Shown here: positions 37,201-46,169 of the stretch, piece by piece
Numbering within the stretch: position 1 is the first letter of the stretch
Layout: every line of letters begins with the position of its first letter
From: Thermoanaerobaculia bacterium
Lineage (GTDB): Bacteria > Acidobacteriota > Thermoanaerobaculia > Multivoradales > JAHZIX01
Assembly (NCBI GenBank): GCA_027069135.1
Contig: JALXFE010000588.1
Span: 1 to 64,000, forward strand
DNA length: 64,000 nt
Reading direction: 5' to 3'
The notes under the pieces: model-generated
Database searches by the model: none
What the model was told of the DNA's origin: nothing
The model's input: the letters and a program-made list of their open reading frames with translations, nothing else
Translations under genes and position numbers: made by a program

Positions 37201-37447
37201 ATTCGAAGGCCAGCCAACGTCCATCCTTGGACCACACCGGATATCGATCAAGGCCCGTATGGGCTGTCCGGCGATGCGCCAATCCGCCCTCCGAAGAGAT
37301 CTGCCAGAGATCTCCCTGCCATGAAAAAACAATGTCTCCACCGTCCGGTGAGGGGGCCGGATGACGAGGCAACAGAGCCTCCGAGCCCAAGGCGAAGTCC
37401 GCAGCCAGAAGGCTGATCAACAGAGTGATGAAAGGCGCGCGAAACAT
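34247..37447 (-). CDS. Second Tricorn-like serine protease (S41), exported
   Basis: This 1066-residue paralogue of the protein at 10188 has a signal peptide (L-L-I-S-L-L-A-A-D-F-A-L-G-S) and N-terminal propeller repeats with F-S-P-D-G and W-S-P-D-G. A lysine/aspartate-rich spacer falls at about 555-580. A PDZ-like region spans about 745-840. The S41 core has V-I-D-V-R-A-N-P-G-G and the nucleophile segment D-S-Y-S-N-A-E-I-F (near residue 963). The nucleophile context differs from A-G-S-G-G-D of the first copy, so the two belong to different subclades. ATG 37447 has AAAGGAG upstream. It sits 118 bp after an M28 peptidase gene, suggesting a peptide-degradation unit. Confidence 0.88.
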   Translation of the reverse strand: MFRAPFITLLISLLAADFALGSEALLPRHPAPSPDGGDIVFSWQGDLWQISSEGGLAHRRTAHTGLDRYPVWSKDGRWLAFESNRHGNADVYLMAADGLAAPRRLTFASTSDRPVDFSPDGESVLFVSTREESYRSRTAFYTVPLSGGTPQLLMPALGLFGSWSPDGQTLAFTRGGTRWTRRGYRGAANRDLWLWRGEDGFLKLTDFDGDDDRPNWVDPETLIFQSSREGRKNLFRLEITSGEVQALTSHQGSDIRFPRISADGSLLAYEFEDGIWTLPTRGGAPHRLSIQVPADFVVNPVERHLDRKDATELAVHPKAEVVAIIVHGDVFLSDILSAEDQEIAPPMTTRVSATPEPESDISWSPDGEALLLTSYRSGTGDLYRVQRQDAEQPWAENLELSWERLTDTETTEQLARYSPDGEHIAYIRGAGDLVVMDADGGNARTLLEHWSVPAFHWSPDSRWITYSIPDLSFNHDIWIQSVEGGEPYNVSRHPDDDVEPHFSPDGRRLYWQSRRHQDTFDIWSVWLTREDQERRPRGWLTLLKKEGERDKSKDQDKDETPEKNTETPVVDIDFEGLWERAVALTDLPGEETSVTPGPKGERILFTANHQGEGDLYSIRWDGKDLKRLTENQDQPKAVQVAESTLFYLGQKGRIRRLSLDGKAGDPVPFAARYTVDHREEAAVVFDSAWQALADQFYDPQFHGVDWPGQREKYRPWALAASHESDFGDVMNLLLGELNASHMGYFLPGSDSGETTGWTGALFDPGAGGPGLRIREVLPDSPAARHDVNLRVGERILTVDGSPVESGINIYSLFADTVGERVRLGVRSEDGSERTVTILPIPIRDVRQLRYDLWTRQRVALVEELSDGRLGYLHIQGMSLPSFEEFEHSLYTAGHGKEGLVIDVRANPGGWTTDYLMAVLSVRRHARTVPRGGDPTISAYPQGRLPLAAWTRPAVTVCDQDSYSNAEIFAHAFKTLGRGKVVGVPTFGAVISTGGTRLINGAFVRLPFRGWYVAGSDLNMEHGGAVPDILVRQPPIQDTSSWEDAQLRRAVEVLLGELKTDPRAGAW

Positions 37448-37565
37448 CGGAGCTCCTTTGGTTCGAGGTGGACCTTGATGTGGTTCGTAGGGGACCGCCG
37501 GTTTGGGCCGCACGGCCGCTAAAGTGTAGCAGGAGATGAAACGGTATCCTTTTAAAGACTTGTCT

Positions 37566-38405
37566 TCATTGCCACGCCGTACAGTGGGAGCGGTCGATCT
37601 CCGCTACCAGGCCGAGGGCCAGGCGGTACCCGAGATAGAGACTGCGACCGTGGATCTTCTCCACTTGATCGTTGCGAGTGTGGAGGACTTTTCGAAAATC
37701 TCGAGGTAGTCCGTGAATCGTGAGAGCCGGGATGCCGAGGTCGAGAAACGAGGTCGAATCCGAGTTTCCAGGAATCACACCTTCAGCGAAGGGGATGTTC
37801 ATTTTTTTCGCCAGATCCCGAGCTAAACGGGTGAGCCTTCGGGATGAGAGGTTCTTTCCAACCTGGGGTTTGGTCAGCCCGAGGCTGTCGAGATTGACCA
37901 TGGCGCAGAGCTTGGTTCTTTCGGGTTTCGGGATGGCCTTGGCCATGGCTTTCGATCCCACCAGGCCTTCCTCCTCCCGACCGAAAGCCACGAAGACGAG
38001 GGTCTTGTCCCTGGGGATGGATCGCAGGGTCTGGAAGATATGGGCCAGGGCGACGATGCCCGACCAATTGTCGACGGCGCCGCAACCTTTCGACACCTTG
38101 TCCCAATGGGCGCCGATGAGGATCGCCTCCTCCGATGTTCCGGCCAGCTCAACGCGGAGGTCCTCTACCCTGCGGTAGCTATCGATGAAGATCTCCTCCG
38201 GTGCGGCACCGACGGCGAGGAAGAGCTGCCGGACGGCTTCTAAGCGTTGTCGATTGTCGCAAGGAGCTTTGAGGGCGTCCTCGAGCAACGCTCCTTCCGT
38301 CGACAGGTGTAAAGAAGGGGGCTCGCGCGGCTGGGCGTGGCTCGTGGCGGCCAGGAGAAGCAGCCCGGCAAGGGCTCCCCTTCTGCGATTCTTCGGTAGG
38401 TTCAT
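37566..38405 (-). CDS. M28-family metallopeptidase, exported
   Basis: The 279-residue product has a signal peptide ending T-S-H-A. The M28 zinc-ligand segments are I-G-A-H-W-D-K-V, A-V-D-N-W-S-G-I, R-E-E-E-G-L-V-G-S, V-N-L-D-S-L-G and T-I-H-G-L. This pattern fits a co-catalytic dizinc aminopeptidase acting in the periplasm. It is upstream of and on the same strand as a Tricorn-like protease, so both may process peptides. It is divergent from the arylsulfotransferase-like gene. Confidence 0.88.
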   Translation of the reverse strand: MNLPKNRRRGALAGLLLLAATSHAQPREPPSLHLSTEGALLEDALKAPCDNRQRLEAVRQLFLAVGAAPEEIFIDSYRRVEDLRVELAGTSEEAILIGAHWDKVSKGCGAVDNWSGIVALAHIFQTLRSIPRDKTLVFVAFGREEEGLVGSKAMAKAIPKPERTKLCAMVNLDSLGLTKPQVGKNLSSRRLTRLARDLAKKMNIPFAEGVIPGNSDSTSFLDLGIPALTIHGLPRDFRKVLHTRNDQVEKIHGRSLYLGYRLALGLVAEIDRSHCTAWQ

Positions 38406-38550
38406 TTTCGTTGTTCCGGAGCGTTTCTCCGATGGGGTCTCCAGAGACTACGAACGTTTCGGGGTTGGGGTTTTCTTCCCGAGGTGTTCTACCGGGCGGA
38501 CCTTCGAGCCGCGGGTGACTCTCCAGCGTGGCCTCTGTTAGCCTCCCGCT

Positions 38551-39855
38551 GTGTCGAAGGGGAACCACAACGCAGAGGGATCGAAGGGAGCAGCGGAGGA
38601 AGGCAGGAAGGCTTCTGTTGTCGCCTCTTGGGGCGCCGTGGCGGTCGCTCTCAGCCTCTGCTGGCTCTCGGGGTGCGGCAAAGAGGAGTCGGTCTCCGAG
38701 AAGGCTCCCAGCCTCGGTCCCGTCCCGACCTCCCGGGAAGAAGCCGCTGAGAGTCTGAAGGCCGTGCCCTACCTTCAGGGGTATCGGCCGGCGCGGGACG
38801 AGTCCTCGGTTACGGTTTTCGACCGGGAGCGCGCGGCTCCCGGCCTCAATCTCTACGTCTCCGGGCACGGCGAAGAAGCCCTGCTCATGGACATGGAAGG
38901 AGCCGTCCTTCACCGGTGGCGGTACCCGCTGCGGCGGGCTCTGCCGGACCTCCCGCCCTCGGCCGAAATCTCCAAGCTGCGCTATTGGCGGCGAGCCCTG
39001 CTCTATCCCGATGGAGACCTCCTGGCGATCTACGAGACCCTCGGCCTGGTGCGCTTGAACCGCGATTCCGAGCTTGTGTGGATCTACCGCAGCGATGTCC
39101 ATCACGACCTCTTTGTCGATCCGGATGCAAAGATCTGGGTCCTGGACCGGCGGGGTCGGCTGATACCCCGCATGCATCGGGAGAAGGGGGTTCTGGAGGA
39201 TCTGGTCACCGTTCTCAACCCCGAGGATGGGAGCGTTGAGCGGCAGTTTTCCATCCTTCAAGCCTTTGAACGGTCCCCCTATCGTTCCCTGGTCGTCGAT
39301 CGGGCGGTGCGTCACGGAGATATCTTCCACACCAACACTCTCGACCGGCTCGACGCGGCTCAGGCGGCTCTTCATCCGGCGTTCCGGGAGGGGGATCTTC
39401 TCGTTTCCGTCCTGCAGCTCAATACGGTGGCGGTGATCGATCCGGACACAGAGACGGTGGTGTGGGCCTTGGGCGGCCTGTGGCGCAAACAACACCAACC
39501 GGTTCTCCTGCCCGGAGGGACGCTTCTGGTCTTCGACAATCTCGGTGCCGGAGGGCAGCGTTCCCGGGTACTGGAAATCGACCCGTTCACTCAGGAGAAG
39601 GTCTGGTCCTACGGAGCCCGTCCGGAACAGGAGCTCTATTCGAAAACCCTGGGCAGCTGCCAGAGGCTCGCCAACGGCAATACCCTCATCACCGAGTCTG
39701 AGAACGGACGGGCCCTGGAGGTCACATCCGCCGGGGCGGTGGTGTGGGAATTCCACAACCCCCACCGGTCCGGAGAGGAAGGCGAGCTGGTGGCGACCCT
39801 CTTCGAAGTCGTACGCTTGCCCCCGGATTTCCCGTTCCAAGGCGACCGTTCCTGA
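38551..39855 (+). CDS. Arylsulfotransferase-like beta-propeller lipoprotein
   Basis: The 434-residue product has a lipobox-like sequence (L-C-W-L-S-G-C-G-K-E, Cys near 48) after a longer basic leader. It then has propeller-type repeats such as H-R-W-R-Y-P, L-L-Y-P-D-G-D-L-L-A-I-Y, H-Q-P-V-L-L-P-G-G-T-L-L-V-F-D-N and Q-R-L-A-N-G-N-T-L-I-T-E-S. This pattern is typical of the ASST family. His residues in H-H-D-L-F and D-I-F-H-T-N-T may be the active-site set, but I cannot confirm sulfotransferase activity. It starts with GTG. Confidence 0.72.
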   Translation: MSKGNHNAEGSKGAAEEGRKASVVASWGAVAVALSLCWLSGCGKEESVSEKAPSLGPVPTSREEAAESLKAVPYLQGYRPARDESSVTVFDRERAAPGLNLYVSGHGEEALLMDMEGAVLHRWRYPLRRALPDLPPSAEISKLRYWRRALLYPDGDLLAIYETLGLVRLNRDSELVWIYRSDVHHDLFVDPDAKIWVLDRRGRLIPRMHREKGVLEDLVTVLNPEDGSVERQFSILQAFERSPYRSLVVDRAVRHGDIFHTNTLDRLDAAQAALHPAFREGDLLVSVLQLNTVAVIDPDTETVVWALGGLWRKQHQPVLLPGGTLLVFDNLGAGGQRSRVLEIDPFTQEKVWSYGARPEQELYSKTLGSCQRLANGNTLITESENGRALEVTSAGAVVWEFHNPHRSGEEGELVATLFEVVRLPPDFPFQGDRS

Positions 39856-39883
39856 CCTCCGAGGGCTCGGTTCTTCAAGCTCG

Positions 39884-39907
39884 AAGGGTTCTCCCTGGGC
39901 CCTTTTT
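39884..39907 (+). terminator. Weak intrinsic terminator after the ASST-like gene
   Basis: AAGGG and CCCTT flank an 11-base loop with TTTTT overlapping the right arm. It lies between convergent genes, 29 bp after the stop. The stem is only 5 bp, so the call is tentative. Confidence 0.35.
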
Positions 39908-39912
39908 CAAGG

Positions 39913-42402
39913 CTACTCGCTCGTTCGGAAGATTCGCCGCACCCGATGGGAGATGCGGGTGAGGAGCTCGTAGGGGATCGTGCCGGCCAGCCGGGCCATC
40001 TCGCCCAAGGAGGGATCCTCAGGCCCCGGGCCGAAAACAGTGACTTCCTCCCCGGGGGTGACGAGGTCGCCCAACTCGGTGACGTCGATGGAGGTCACAT
40101 CCATGCTCACTCGACCGACCACGGGGCATCGCCTTCCGCGAACGGCCATCCACCCACGGTTGGAAAGCGACCAGGGATAACCGTCGTTGTACCCGAGAGC
40201 CACCAGGGCGATGGTGCTGCCGTCCTTGGGAGCCTGGTAGGTCAGACCGTAGCCCAGGGCCTGACCGGCGTCGATCTTGCGCACCGAGATCACGTGGCTC
40301 ACCAGGCGCAGGGCCGGATGCTGTTCAAGGGCCGTCCCGTCGGTGAAGCGGCAGTAGCCAAAGAGGGCCAGGCCTGCCCGCACCATGGTCCCGTGAGCCT
40401 GGGGAAATCGGGCCAGGCCGGCGCTATTGCAGGCGTGGCGCCAGCGAGGCTCGAAGCCCGAGGCCGCGAGCCTCGCCTCCGCCTCCCTGAAACGGCGGAT
40501 CTGGAGAGTCGTGAACTCGTCCTGGGCCGGGTCCTCGGCGGCGGCGAAATGGGTCATGAGCCCCTCGAGGGTGAGCCAGGGTGAGGCCTCGAGGATTCGG
40601 GCCAGATCCGGCGCTTCAGAAACGGTAGCGCCGGATCTGGCCATGCCGGTGTCGACTTTCAGATGGACTCGAACCGCCCGCCGCTGGGCTGCAGCTTCCG
40701 CTTCCAACCAGGTGATCTGGGCCGCCGTCGAGATCTGAGCCGTGAGGCCGTGGCGCACGATTTTCTCCGCCTCCATCTCAAGGAGGTTCTGGACCAGAAT
40801 CGGTGAGGTGATCCCGCTGTGACGCAGCTGGGCACCCTCGTCCGGATAGGCGACGGCCAGGTATTCGATGCCGGCCCGCTTGAGGGCCCGGGCCACCCGC
40901 ACCGCGTCGAGGCCGTAGCCGAAGCTCTTGACCACCGCCATGACCCCGCAATCTCGGCCCACCCAGCGGCGGATGGCCCGATAATTGGCCAAGAGGGCAT
41001 CGAGATCCACGTAGAGGCGAGCGGGGGAGACGGTATCGAAGAGCGTCGCCGCGATGGTCTCCAAACGTTCCGGACGGCTGGCCTTGAGAAGAACCCGATC
41101 GCCGGCCTCGCAATGTTCTTCGAGCACGAGAGAGGCCTCGGCGGCGGTGGGTACGATGTGGATTCGCTCCGGCGGCATTCCGGCCACGAGAGCCGCGTCG
41201 GCGATCTGACGCCCTCCGTCCCCGACCCCGACGAGTCGATCGAGGCGCAACTCCCGCACTCTCTTACCCACCAAGCGATGGGCAGCGGCGCTGGCCTTGC
41301 CCAATTGGGCCATGCCGCCCAAGACCGCCACGGCCTCCCCTCGGGATTTTTCCTGCCGCAGGGTTTGCAGGGCGGACTCCATGCTCAGAGGATCCGCGGT
41401 ATAGGCGTCGTTGATCAGAAGGATGCCGCGAGAGGTCGTGCTGATTTCAAGGCGCATGGGAGCCGGTCGCCAAAGACGCAGGCCCTCGGCCACCGCTCGG
41501 GGGTCACCGCCGAGAAGGAGGGCCGCAGCCGCAGCCAGGGCGGCGTCCTGGAGCAAGTTGGGAGAAGGGGCTTCGATCTCCAGCGGGACCGAGGTGTCAG
41601 CGGTTTCGAGAGTGGGGGGATGACGATCGGCTTCGAGGGAGTATTCGGCCCCGCTCCCCGGCGCCCCGACGGCGAGCACCGGAACGTCCAGCTCCCGAAG
41701 AGCCCCAGAGGCCAGCTCTTCCTCGGCCCCGGTCAGGACCCAACCTCCTGGACCCAAGCCGCGGAAGAGCTCCGCCTTCTCCCGGGCGATGGTCTCCCGG
41801 CTGCCCAGGCCTTCGAGGTGGGCGTCACCGACATTGGTGAAGATGCCGACATCCGGAGCCACCAGGGCTGCCAACCGGGCCATTTCCCCGACCGAGTCGA
41901 TGCCGCATTCGACGATCGCCACCTGGGCCTGCGGGTCGAGTCCCAAGATCGAAAGGGGAACCCCGACCTGAGAGTTGTAGGACCTGGGACTGGCGTCGAC
42001 TCGGAGGGTCGTCCCCAGGGCTACGACCAGCATGTCCTTGACGGTCGTCTTGCCATTGCTGCCGGTAATGGCCAGGACCTGTCCGGAGAATCGGCGGCGA
42101 GCCTCCGCGGCCAGAGTCTGGAGGGCTGCCAATGGGTCCGGGACCCGGAGGAGAGCTTGGCCTTCCCGGAGCTCGATGGGCGAGGATCCGCGGAGGACGG
42201 CGATGCTAGCGCCTTCGTCGAGGGCGCTCTGGGCGAAGCGCCCGCCTTCGAAATGAGGACCATCGAGGCCGAAGAAGACATCCCCGGAGCGGACTCCGGA
42301 GCGGGAGTCCGTGAGGATGCGTTCCCCGCGGCTACTCGGATTTCCTTGCAGCTCACCGCCGATGATGGCTAGCAGCTCTCGAGCGGTCCGGGGCCAGATC
42401 AA
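39913..42402 (-). CDS. murF-alr: MurF-alanine racemase fusion
   Basis: The 829-residue protein joins two cell-wall enzymes. The N-terminal half is MurF (UDP-MurNAc-tripeptide:D-Ala-D-Ala ligase), with the P-loop I-T-G-S-N-G-K-T-T-V-K near 110-120, E-C-G-I-D-S and N-D-A-Y-T-A-D-P. From about 455 onward it is alanine racemase, with the PLP lysine K492 in A-V-V-K-S-F-G-Y-G, H-L-K-V-D-T-G-M-A-R, and the tyrosine region G-Y-G-L-T-Y with V-G-R-V-S-M-D. It would both make D-Ala and use the dipeptide. The start is TTG 42402, overlapping the pepT stop by 2 bases. The arrangement is best known from Bacteroidota. Confidence 0.92.
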   Translation of the reverse strand: MIWPRTARELLAIIGGELQGNPSSRGERILTDSRSGVRSGDVFFGLDGPHFEGGRFAQSALDEGASIAVLRGSSPIELREGQALLRVPDPLAALQTLAAEARRRFSGQVLAITGSNGKTTVKDMLVVALGTTLRVDASPRSYNSQVGVPLSILGLDPQAQVAIVECGIDSVGEMARLAALVAPDVGIFTNVGDAHLEGLGSRETIAREKAELFRGLGPGGWVLTGAEEELASGALRELDVPVLAVGAPGSGAEYSLEADRHPPTLETADTSVPLEIEAPSPNLLQDAALAAAAALLLGGDPRAVAEGLRLWRPAPMRLEISTTSRGILLINDAYTADPLSMESALQTLRQEKSRGEAVAVLGGMAQLGKASAAAHRLVGKRVRELRLDRLVGVGDGGRQIADAALVAGMPPERIHIVPTAAEASLVLEEHCEAGDRVLLKASRPERLETIAATLFDTVSPARLYVDLDALLANYRAIRRWVGRDCGVMAVVKSFGYGLDAVRVARALKRAGIEYLAVAYPDEGAQLRHSGITSPILVQNLLEMEAEKIVRHGLTAQISTAAQITWLEAEAAAQRRAVRVHLKVDTGMARSGATVSEAPDLARILEASPWLTLEGLMTHFAAAEDPAQDEFTTLQIRRFREAEARLAASGFEPRWRHACNSAGLARFPQAHGTMVRAGLALFGYCRFTDGTALEQHPALRLVSHVISVRKIDAGQALGYGLTYQAPKDGSTIALVALGYNDGYPWSLSNRGWMAVRGRRCPVVGRVSMDVTSIDVTELGDLVTPGEEVTVFGPGPEDPSLGEMARLAGTIPYELLTRISHRVRRIFRTSE

Positions 42403-43658
42403 TGGGGGCTGCGCTCCTCCCAGATTTTCGCCAGCTCGACGATCACTTCCACGGCTTTGTGCATCTCCCACACCGAAGCCCACTCCAGCCGGGAATGGAT
42501 GTTGTGCTGTCCGGCGAAGAGGTTGGGGGTGGGAAGGCCCATGAAGCTCAGGCGGGAGCCGTCGGTCCCGCCACGAATCGGCTGGGATTTCGCTTCCAAG
42601 CCGGCTCGCCGGATGGCCTCTCGAGCGTGCTCCGAGGTGGCGGGATGCTGGTCCAAGATTTCCTTCATGTTGCGATAGGACTCGTGGACGGAGATTTCTA
42701 CGGTGGATCCGGGCCAATCTGCCACGGTCTCACGAGCCAGTTTCTCAATCCAGGCTTCCTTCTCGGCCAGGGCCGGGGTGTTGAAATCCCGGATCAGAAG
42801 GCGTAGGACGGTGCGATCCACCGCCGCCTCGGCGACATTGGGGTGAACGTAGCCTTGGTACCCATCGGTGGTCTCCGGCGAGAGGGAATCTTTGGGAAGC
42901 CGGTGGATAAAATCTGCGGCCACCTTGAGGGAGTTGACCATCTTGCCCTTGGCATAGCCCGGGTGGGTGTTGAAGCCCTGGAAGGTCAATTCCATGCCAT
43001 CGGCGGAGAAGGTCTCGAGCTCCATCTCTCCGGCTCCGGCGCCATCCAGGGTATAGGCGTAGCGGGCGCCGAATCGCCGGACATCGAAGAAATCCGCGCC
43101 GCGGCCGATTTCTTCGTCCGGGGTGAAGGCGATGCAAATCGGGCCGTGGGGAATGGAGGGGTGGGCCAGCATATATTCGGCTGCCCCCATGATTTCGGCC
43201 ACTCCGGCCTTGTCGTCGGCTCCCAGAAGGGTCTTCCCGGAGGCGGTGATGAGATCTCTGCCCACCTCTCCCAAGAGCTCCGGGCAGTCTTGGGGGCGCA
43301 GGACCGCGGAGGGGTCGTCGGGCAGGGGGATTTCACCACCCTGGTAGTCCCGGTGGAGGATCGGCTTGACCTGGGTGCCGCTCATCTCCGGAGAGGTGTC
43401 GACATGGGCCACGAAGCCGATGGCCGGCACCCCCGTCTTCTCCGTAGTAGCGGGGATCGTCGCCATGACGTAGCCGTGCTCGTCCATTGTCGCCTCGGAC
43501 AGACCGAGCTCCTGCAACTCTTTCTTGAGCTGGCGGAGCAGGTCCAGCTGGCCCGGGGTGCTGGGGAAGTCCTCCGCTCCTTCCTGGCTCCTGGTGTCGT
43601 AGGTGACATAGCGCATGAAGCGCTCGATGACGCTGGTTGGATATTTGGGCTCTTCCAT
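42399..43658 (-). CDS. pepT: Peptidase T (tripeptide aminopeptidase, M20B)
   Basis: PepT releases N-terminal residues from tripeptides in the cytoplasm. The 419-residue product has V-I-E-R-F-M-R-Y, F-V-A-H-V-D-T-S-P-E-M, L-L-G-A-D-D-K-A-G, F-T-P-D-E-E-I-G-R-G, the lid/dimerisation domain, and R-G-G-T-D-G-S-R-L-S-F-M-G-L-P-T-P-N-L-F-A-G. These supply the two zinc ligand sets. It is coupled to murF-alr by a stop/start overlap, linking tripeptide use and peptidoglycan assembly. Confidence 0.95.
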   Translation of the reverse strand: MEEPKYPTSVIERFMRYVTYDTRSQEGAEDFPSTPGQLDLLRQLKKELQELGLSEATMDEHGYVMATIPATTEKTGVPAIGFVAHVDTSPEMSGTQVKPILHRDYQGGEIPLPDDPSAVLRPQDCPELLGEVGRDLITASGKTLLGADDKAGVAEIMGAAEYMLAHPSIPHGPICIAFTPDEEIGRGADFFDVRRFGARYAYTLDGAGAGEMELETFSADGMELTFQGFNTHPGYAKGKMVNSLKVAADFIHRLPKDSLSPETTDGYQGYVHPNVAEAAVDRTVLRLLIRDFNTPALAEKEAWIEKLARETVADWPGSTVEISVHESYRNMKEILDQHPATSEHAREAIRRAGLEAKSQPIRGGTDGSRLSFMGLPTPNLFAGQHNIHSRLEWASVWEMHKAVEVIVELAKIWEERSPH

Positions 43659-43796
43659 CTCGGCAACGGCCTCCTCTTTCCGACTTAGGACCCCCTATGG
43701 GTCGCGAGAGAAACCTAACCGAGCTGGCGAGGGGGTGCAAGCGATACAATCCCGGGCAGATATCCGACCCAGCGCGAATCAACCAGGAGCTATCCC

Positions 43797-45731
43797 ATGA
43801 TCCCCGTCAAACCGAGCATCGCCGAATCCGCCCACGTCTCCTCTCTCGAGGCCTACCAGGAGCTCTATCGCCGGTCCCTCGAGGATCCGGACGGCTTCTG
43901 GGGCGAGGCGGCGGAAACCCTGGATTGGTTCCACGCGCCGGTGGCGGCGGGGAATTGGGATTACCACGAGGTGGAGACTTCCTGGTTCCCGGGAGGGCGC
44001 TTGAATGCTTGTTTCAATTGCGTCGATCGCCATGTTCTCACCCAACCGGAGAAAACCGCCATCATTTGGGCCAAGGACGAAGCCGGGGAGTACGAGCATA
44101 TTTCCTATCGCCGCCTCCTGCGGGAGGTGTCCCGGGTCGCCAACGTGTTGCAGGCCCATGGGGTGCGTCGGGGTGATCGGGTCTGCATCTATCTGCCGAT
44201 GATTCCGGAGCTCGCCTACACCATGCTGGCCTGCGCCCGCATCGGGGCGATCCACTCTATTGTCTTCGCGGGCTTTTCGGCGGAGTCCCTGCGGGATCGG
44301 ATCCTCGACGCCGGTTGCAAGATATTGGTGACCGCCAACGAGGGCTTGCGGGGCGGCAAGAAGATTCCGCTCAAGGCCATCTCCGACGAGGCCCTGGAAG
44401 GTGCCGAGGTCGTAGAGACGGTCCTGGTGGCCCGCCGCACACAGGAGGAGGTCCCCATGGAGGAGGGCCGGGACTTCTGGCTGGACGAAGAAACCGCCCG
44501 TCAACGGGGTACCTGTCCCGCCGCCTGGATGGATTCAGAATCCCCCCTCTTCGTGCTCTACACCTCCGGCTCCACGGGAAAGCCGAAGGGGTTGTTACAC
44601 ACTACCGCCGGGTATTTGCTCTACGCCGCCATGACCCACCGCTACGTTTTCGATCTTCAGGAAGACGACATCTACGCCTGCGTCGCCGATATCGGTTGGG
44701 TCACTGGCCATAGCTACATCATCTACGGCCCGCTGGCCAACGGCGCCACGACGGTGATGTTCGAGTCGACACCCCTCTATCCCGATGCCGGTCGCTACTG
44801 GCAACTGGTGGATGATCTGGGAGTCACCATCTTCTACACCGCTCCCACGGCCATTCGGGCCATCGCCCGGGAAGGGGATGAGTGGGTGAAGAAGTTCTCC
44901 CGGGGGAGCCTCCGGGTGCTGGGGACGGTGGGTGAGCCGATCAATCCGGACGTCTGGGAGTGGTACCACGACGTGGTCGGCAACGGCCACTGCGCCATCG
45001 TCGACACCTGGTGGCAGACGGAGACCGGAGGCATCCTCATTTCTCCCCTGCCCGGGGCCATCCCCGCCAAGCCGGGCTCGGCGACTTTGCCTTTTTTCGG
45101 CGTGGAACCGGTCTTGGTGGACGACGAGGGGAAGATCATCGAAGGCAATGACGTGCGCGGCAACCTGTGCATGAAACGCTCCTGGCCCGGTCAAGCGAGG
45201 ACCATCTACGGCGATCACGAGCGTTTCCGGGAGACTTATTTCAGTCAATACCCCGGCCTCTACTTCACCGGCGACGGCTGCCACCGAGACGCCGACGGCT
45301 ACTACTGGATCACCGGACGGGTGGACGACGTCCTCAACGTCAGCGGTCACCGCATGGGCACGGCGGAGGTGGAGAGCGCTCTGGTGGCCCACGACGCCGT
45401 GGCCGAGGCCGCCGTAGTGGGCTTTCCCCACGAGATCAAGGGCACGGGAATCTTTGCCTACGTCATCACCACGCCGGACTTCGCGACCACCGATCCGGAG
45501 GAACTCGTCCGGGCCCTCAAGCAGCAGGTGCGCAAGGTCATCGGCCCCATCGCCCAGCCGGATCGCATCCAGATCACTCGGGGTCTCCCCAAGACGAGAT
45601 CCGGCAAGATCATGCGCCGCATCCTGCGCAACATCGCCGCCGGCGACTACGACACCATGGGCGACATCTCCACCCTAGCCGACCCGAGCGTCGTTGAAGG
45701 CCTGATCGAGGCCCATCGGGGAGAAGGGTAG
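43797..45731 (+). CDS. acs: Acetyl-CoA synthetase
   Basis: Acs activates acetate with ATP and CoA. The 644-residue ANL-superfamily enzyme has [11 protein letters not shown] (nucleotide loop), [39 protein letters not shown] and the regulatory lysine segment [11 protein letters not shown], usually the acetylation site. AGGAG precedes the ATG. It is divergent from pepT-murF-alr. Confidence 0.97.
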   Translation: MIPVKPSIAESAHVSSLEAYQELYRRSLEDPDGFWGEAAETLDWFHAPVAAGNWDYHEVETSWFPGGRLNACFNCVDRHVLTQPEKTAIIWAKDEAGEYEHISYRRLLREVSRVANVLQAHGVRRGDRVCIYLPMIPELAYTMLACARIGAIHSIVFAGFSAESLRDRILDAGCKILVTANEGLRGGKKIPLKAISDEALEGAEVVETVLVARRTQEEVPMEEGRDFWLDEETARQRGTCPAAWMDSESPLFVLYTSGSTGKPKGLLHTTAGYLLYAAMTHRYVFDLQEDDIYACVADIGWVTGHSYIIYGPLANGATTVMFESTPLYPDAGRYWQLVDDLGVTIFYTAPTAIRAIAREGDEWVKKFSRGSLRVLGTVGEPINPDVWEWYHDVVGNGHCAIVDTWWQTETGGILISPLPGAIPAKPGSATLPFFGVEPVLVDDEGKIIEGNDVRGNLCMKRSWPGQARTIYGDHERFRETYFSQYPGLYFTGDGCHRDADGYYWITGRVDDVLNVSGHRMGTAEVESALVAHDAVAEAAVVGFPHEIKGTGIFAYVITTPDFATTDPEELVRALKQQVRKVIGPIAQPDRIQITRGLPKTRSGKIMRRILRNIAAGDYDTMGDISTLADPSVVEGLIEAHRGEG

Positions 45732-45826
45732 GCGTCAAGCCCGAAGGAACTACCCCCGTTCCGGGCCCGGTAATGGCCTTGAGTGATCTCAGCGGCGGTG
45801 GCGGAAGGTGCCGGCTCGCGAAGCTC

Positions 45827-45859
45827 TTAGAGGGAGACGCTGAACTTGACGGTCGACAT
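45827..45859 (-). pseudogene. Possible remnant of an RHH-type antitoxin start
   Basis: CCAGGAGG with spacing of 3-4 bases is followed by ATG and ten codons, M-S-T-V-K-F-S-V-S-L, then TAA. The peptide resembles the N-terminal strand of ribbon-helix-helix antitoxins, after which a Pro-Glu-x-Leu helix would be expected. The rest is absent. The remnant idea is speculative. Confidence 0.25.
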
Positions 45860-45891
45860 GAGGCCTCCTGGTTGAAATCTCTAACAAGAAT

Positions 45892-46056
45892 CTAGTGTCC
45901 CGATTGACAAATTCATCGCATAAATACACGGCCCTTTCGGGCTCTAGCTGCGTTGTTCCTCCGCGCAATAGCTCTGCTATTACTTGTCCTCACGCCTTAC
46001 CAGAGTCCCGAAATGCCTCGCGATTTCTCACGCGAATTAGCCAATCGGGACACTAG
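45892..46056. mobile_element. 165-bp MITE-like element with terminal inverted repeats
   Basis: Perfect 15-bp inverted repeats CTAGTGTCCCGATTG / CAATCGGGACACTAG extend to 23 bp with two mismatches. They flank 119 bp holding a small hairpin AATAGC-TCT-GCTATT at 45967-45981. The palindromic CTAG at both ends could be a 4-bp target duplication. It has no coding capacity. It occupies most of the 438-bp gap between acs and the TerC gene. Confidence 0.7.
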
Positions 46057-46169
46057 TTGAGACCTCGCCGGCTGGGCAAGGCCGTCATCCCGGGATCGCC
46101 CGTCGGTCGGGTAGACTCGGAGGACCTAGGGATTCGCGTTTTACGGGAACGATTCAAGAGGGGGACGAC

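Noticed and set aside
38179-39840. 553-codon minus-strand frame opposite the ASST-like gene
   Set aside because: Antisense shadow with no homology; the plus-strand lipoprotein is better supported.
40819-42372. 517-codon plus-strand open frame over the murF half of murF-alr
   Set aside because: It is the antisense shadow of a recognised gene in GC-rich DNA, with no family match and no RBS.
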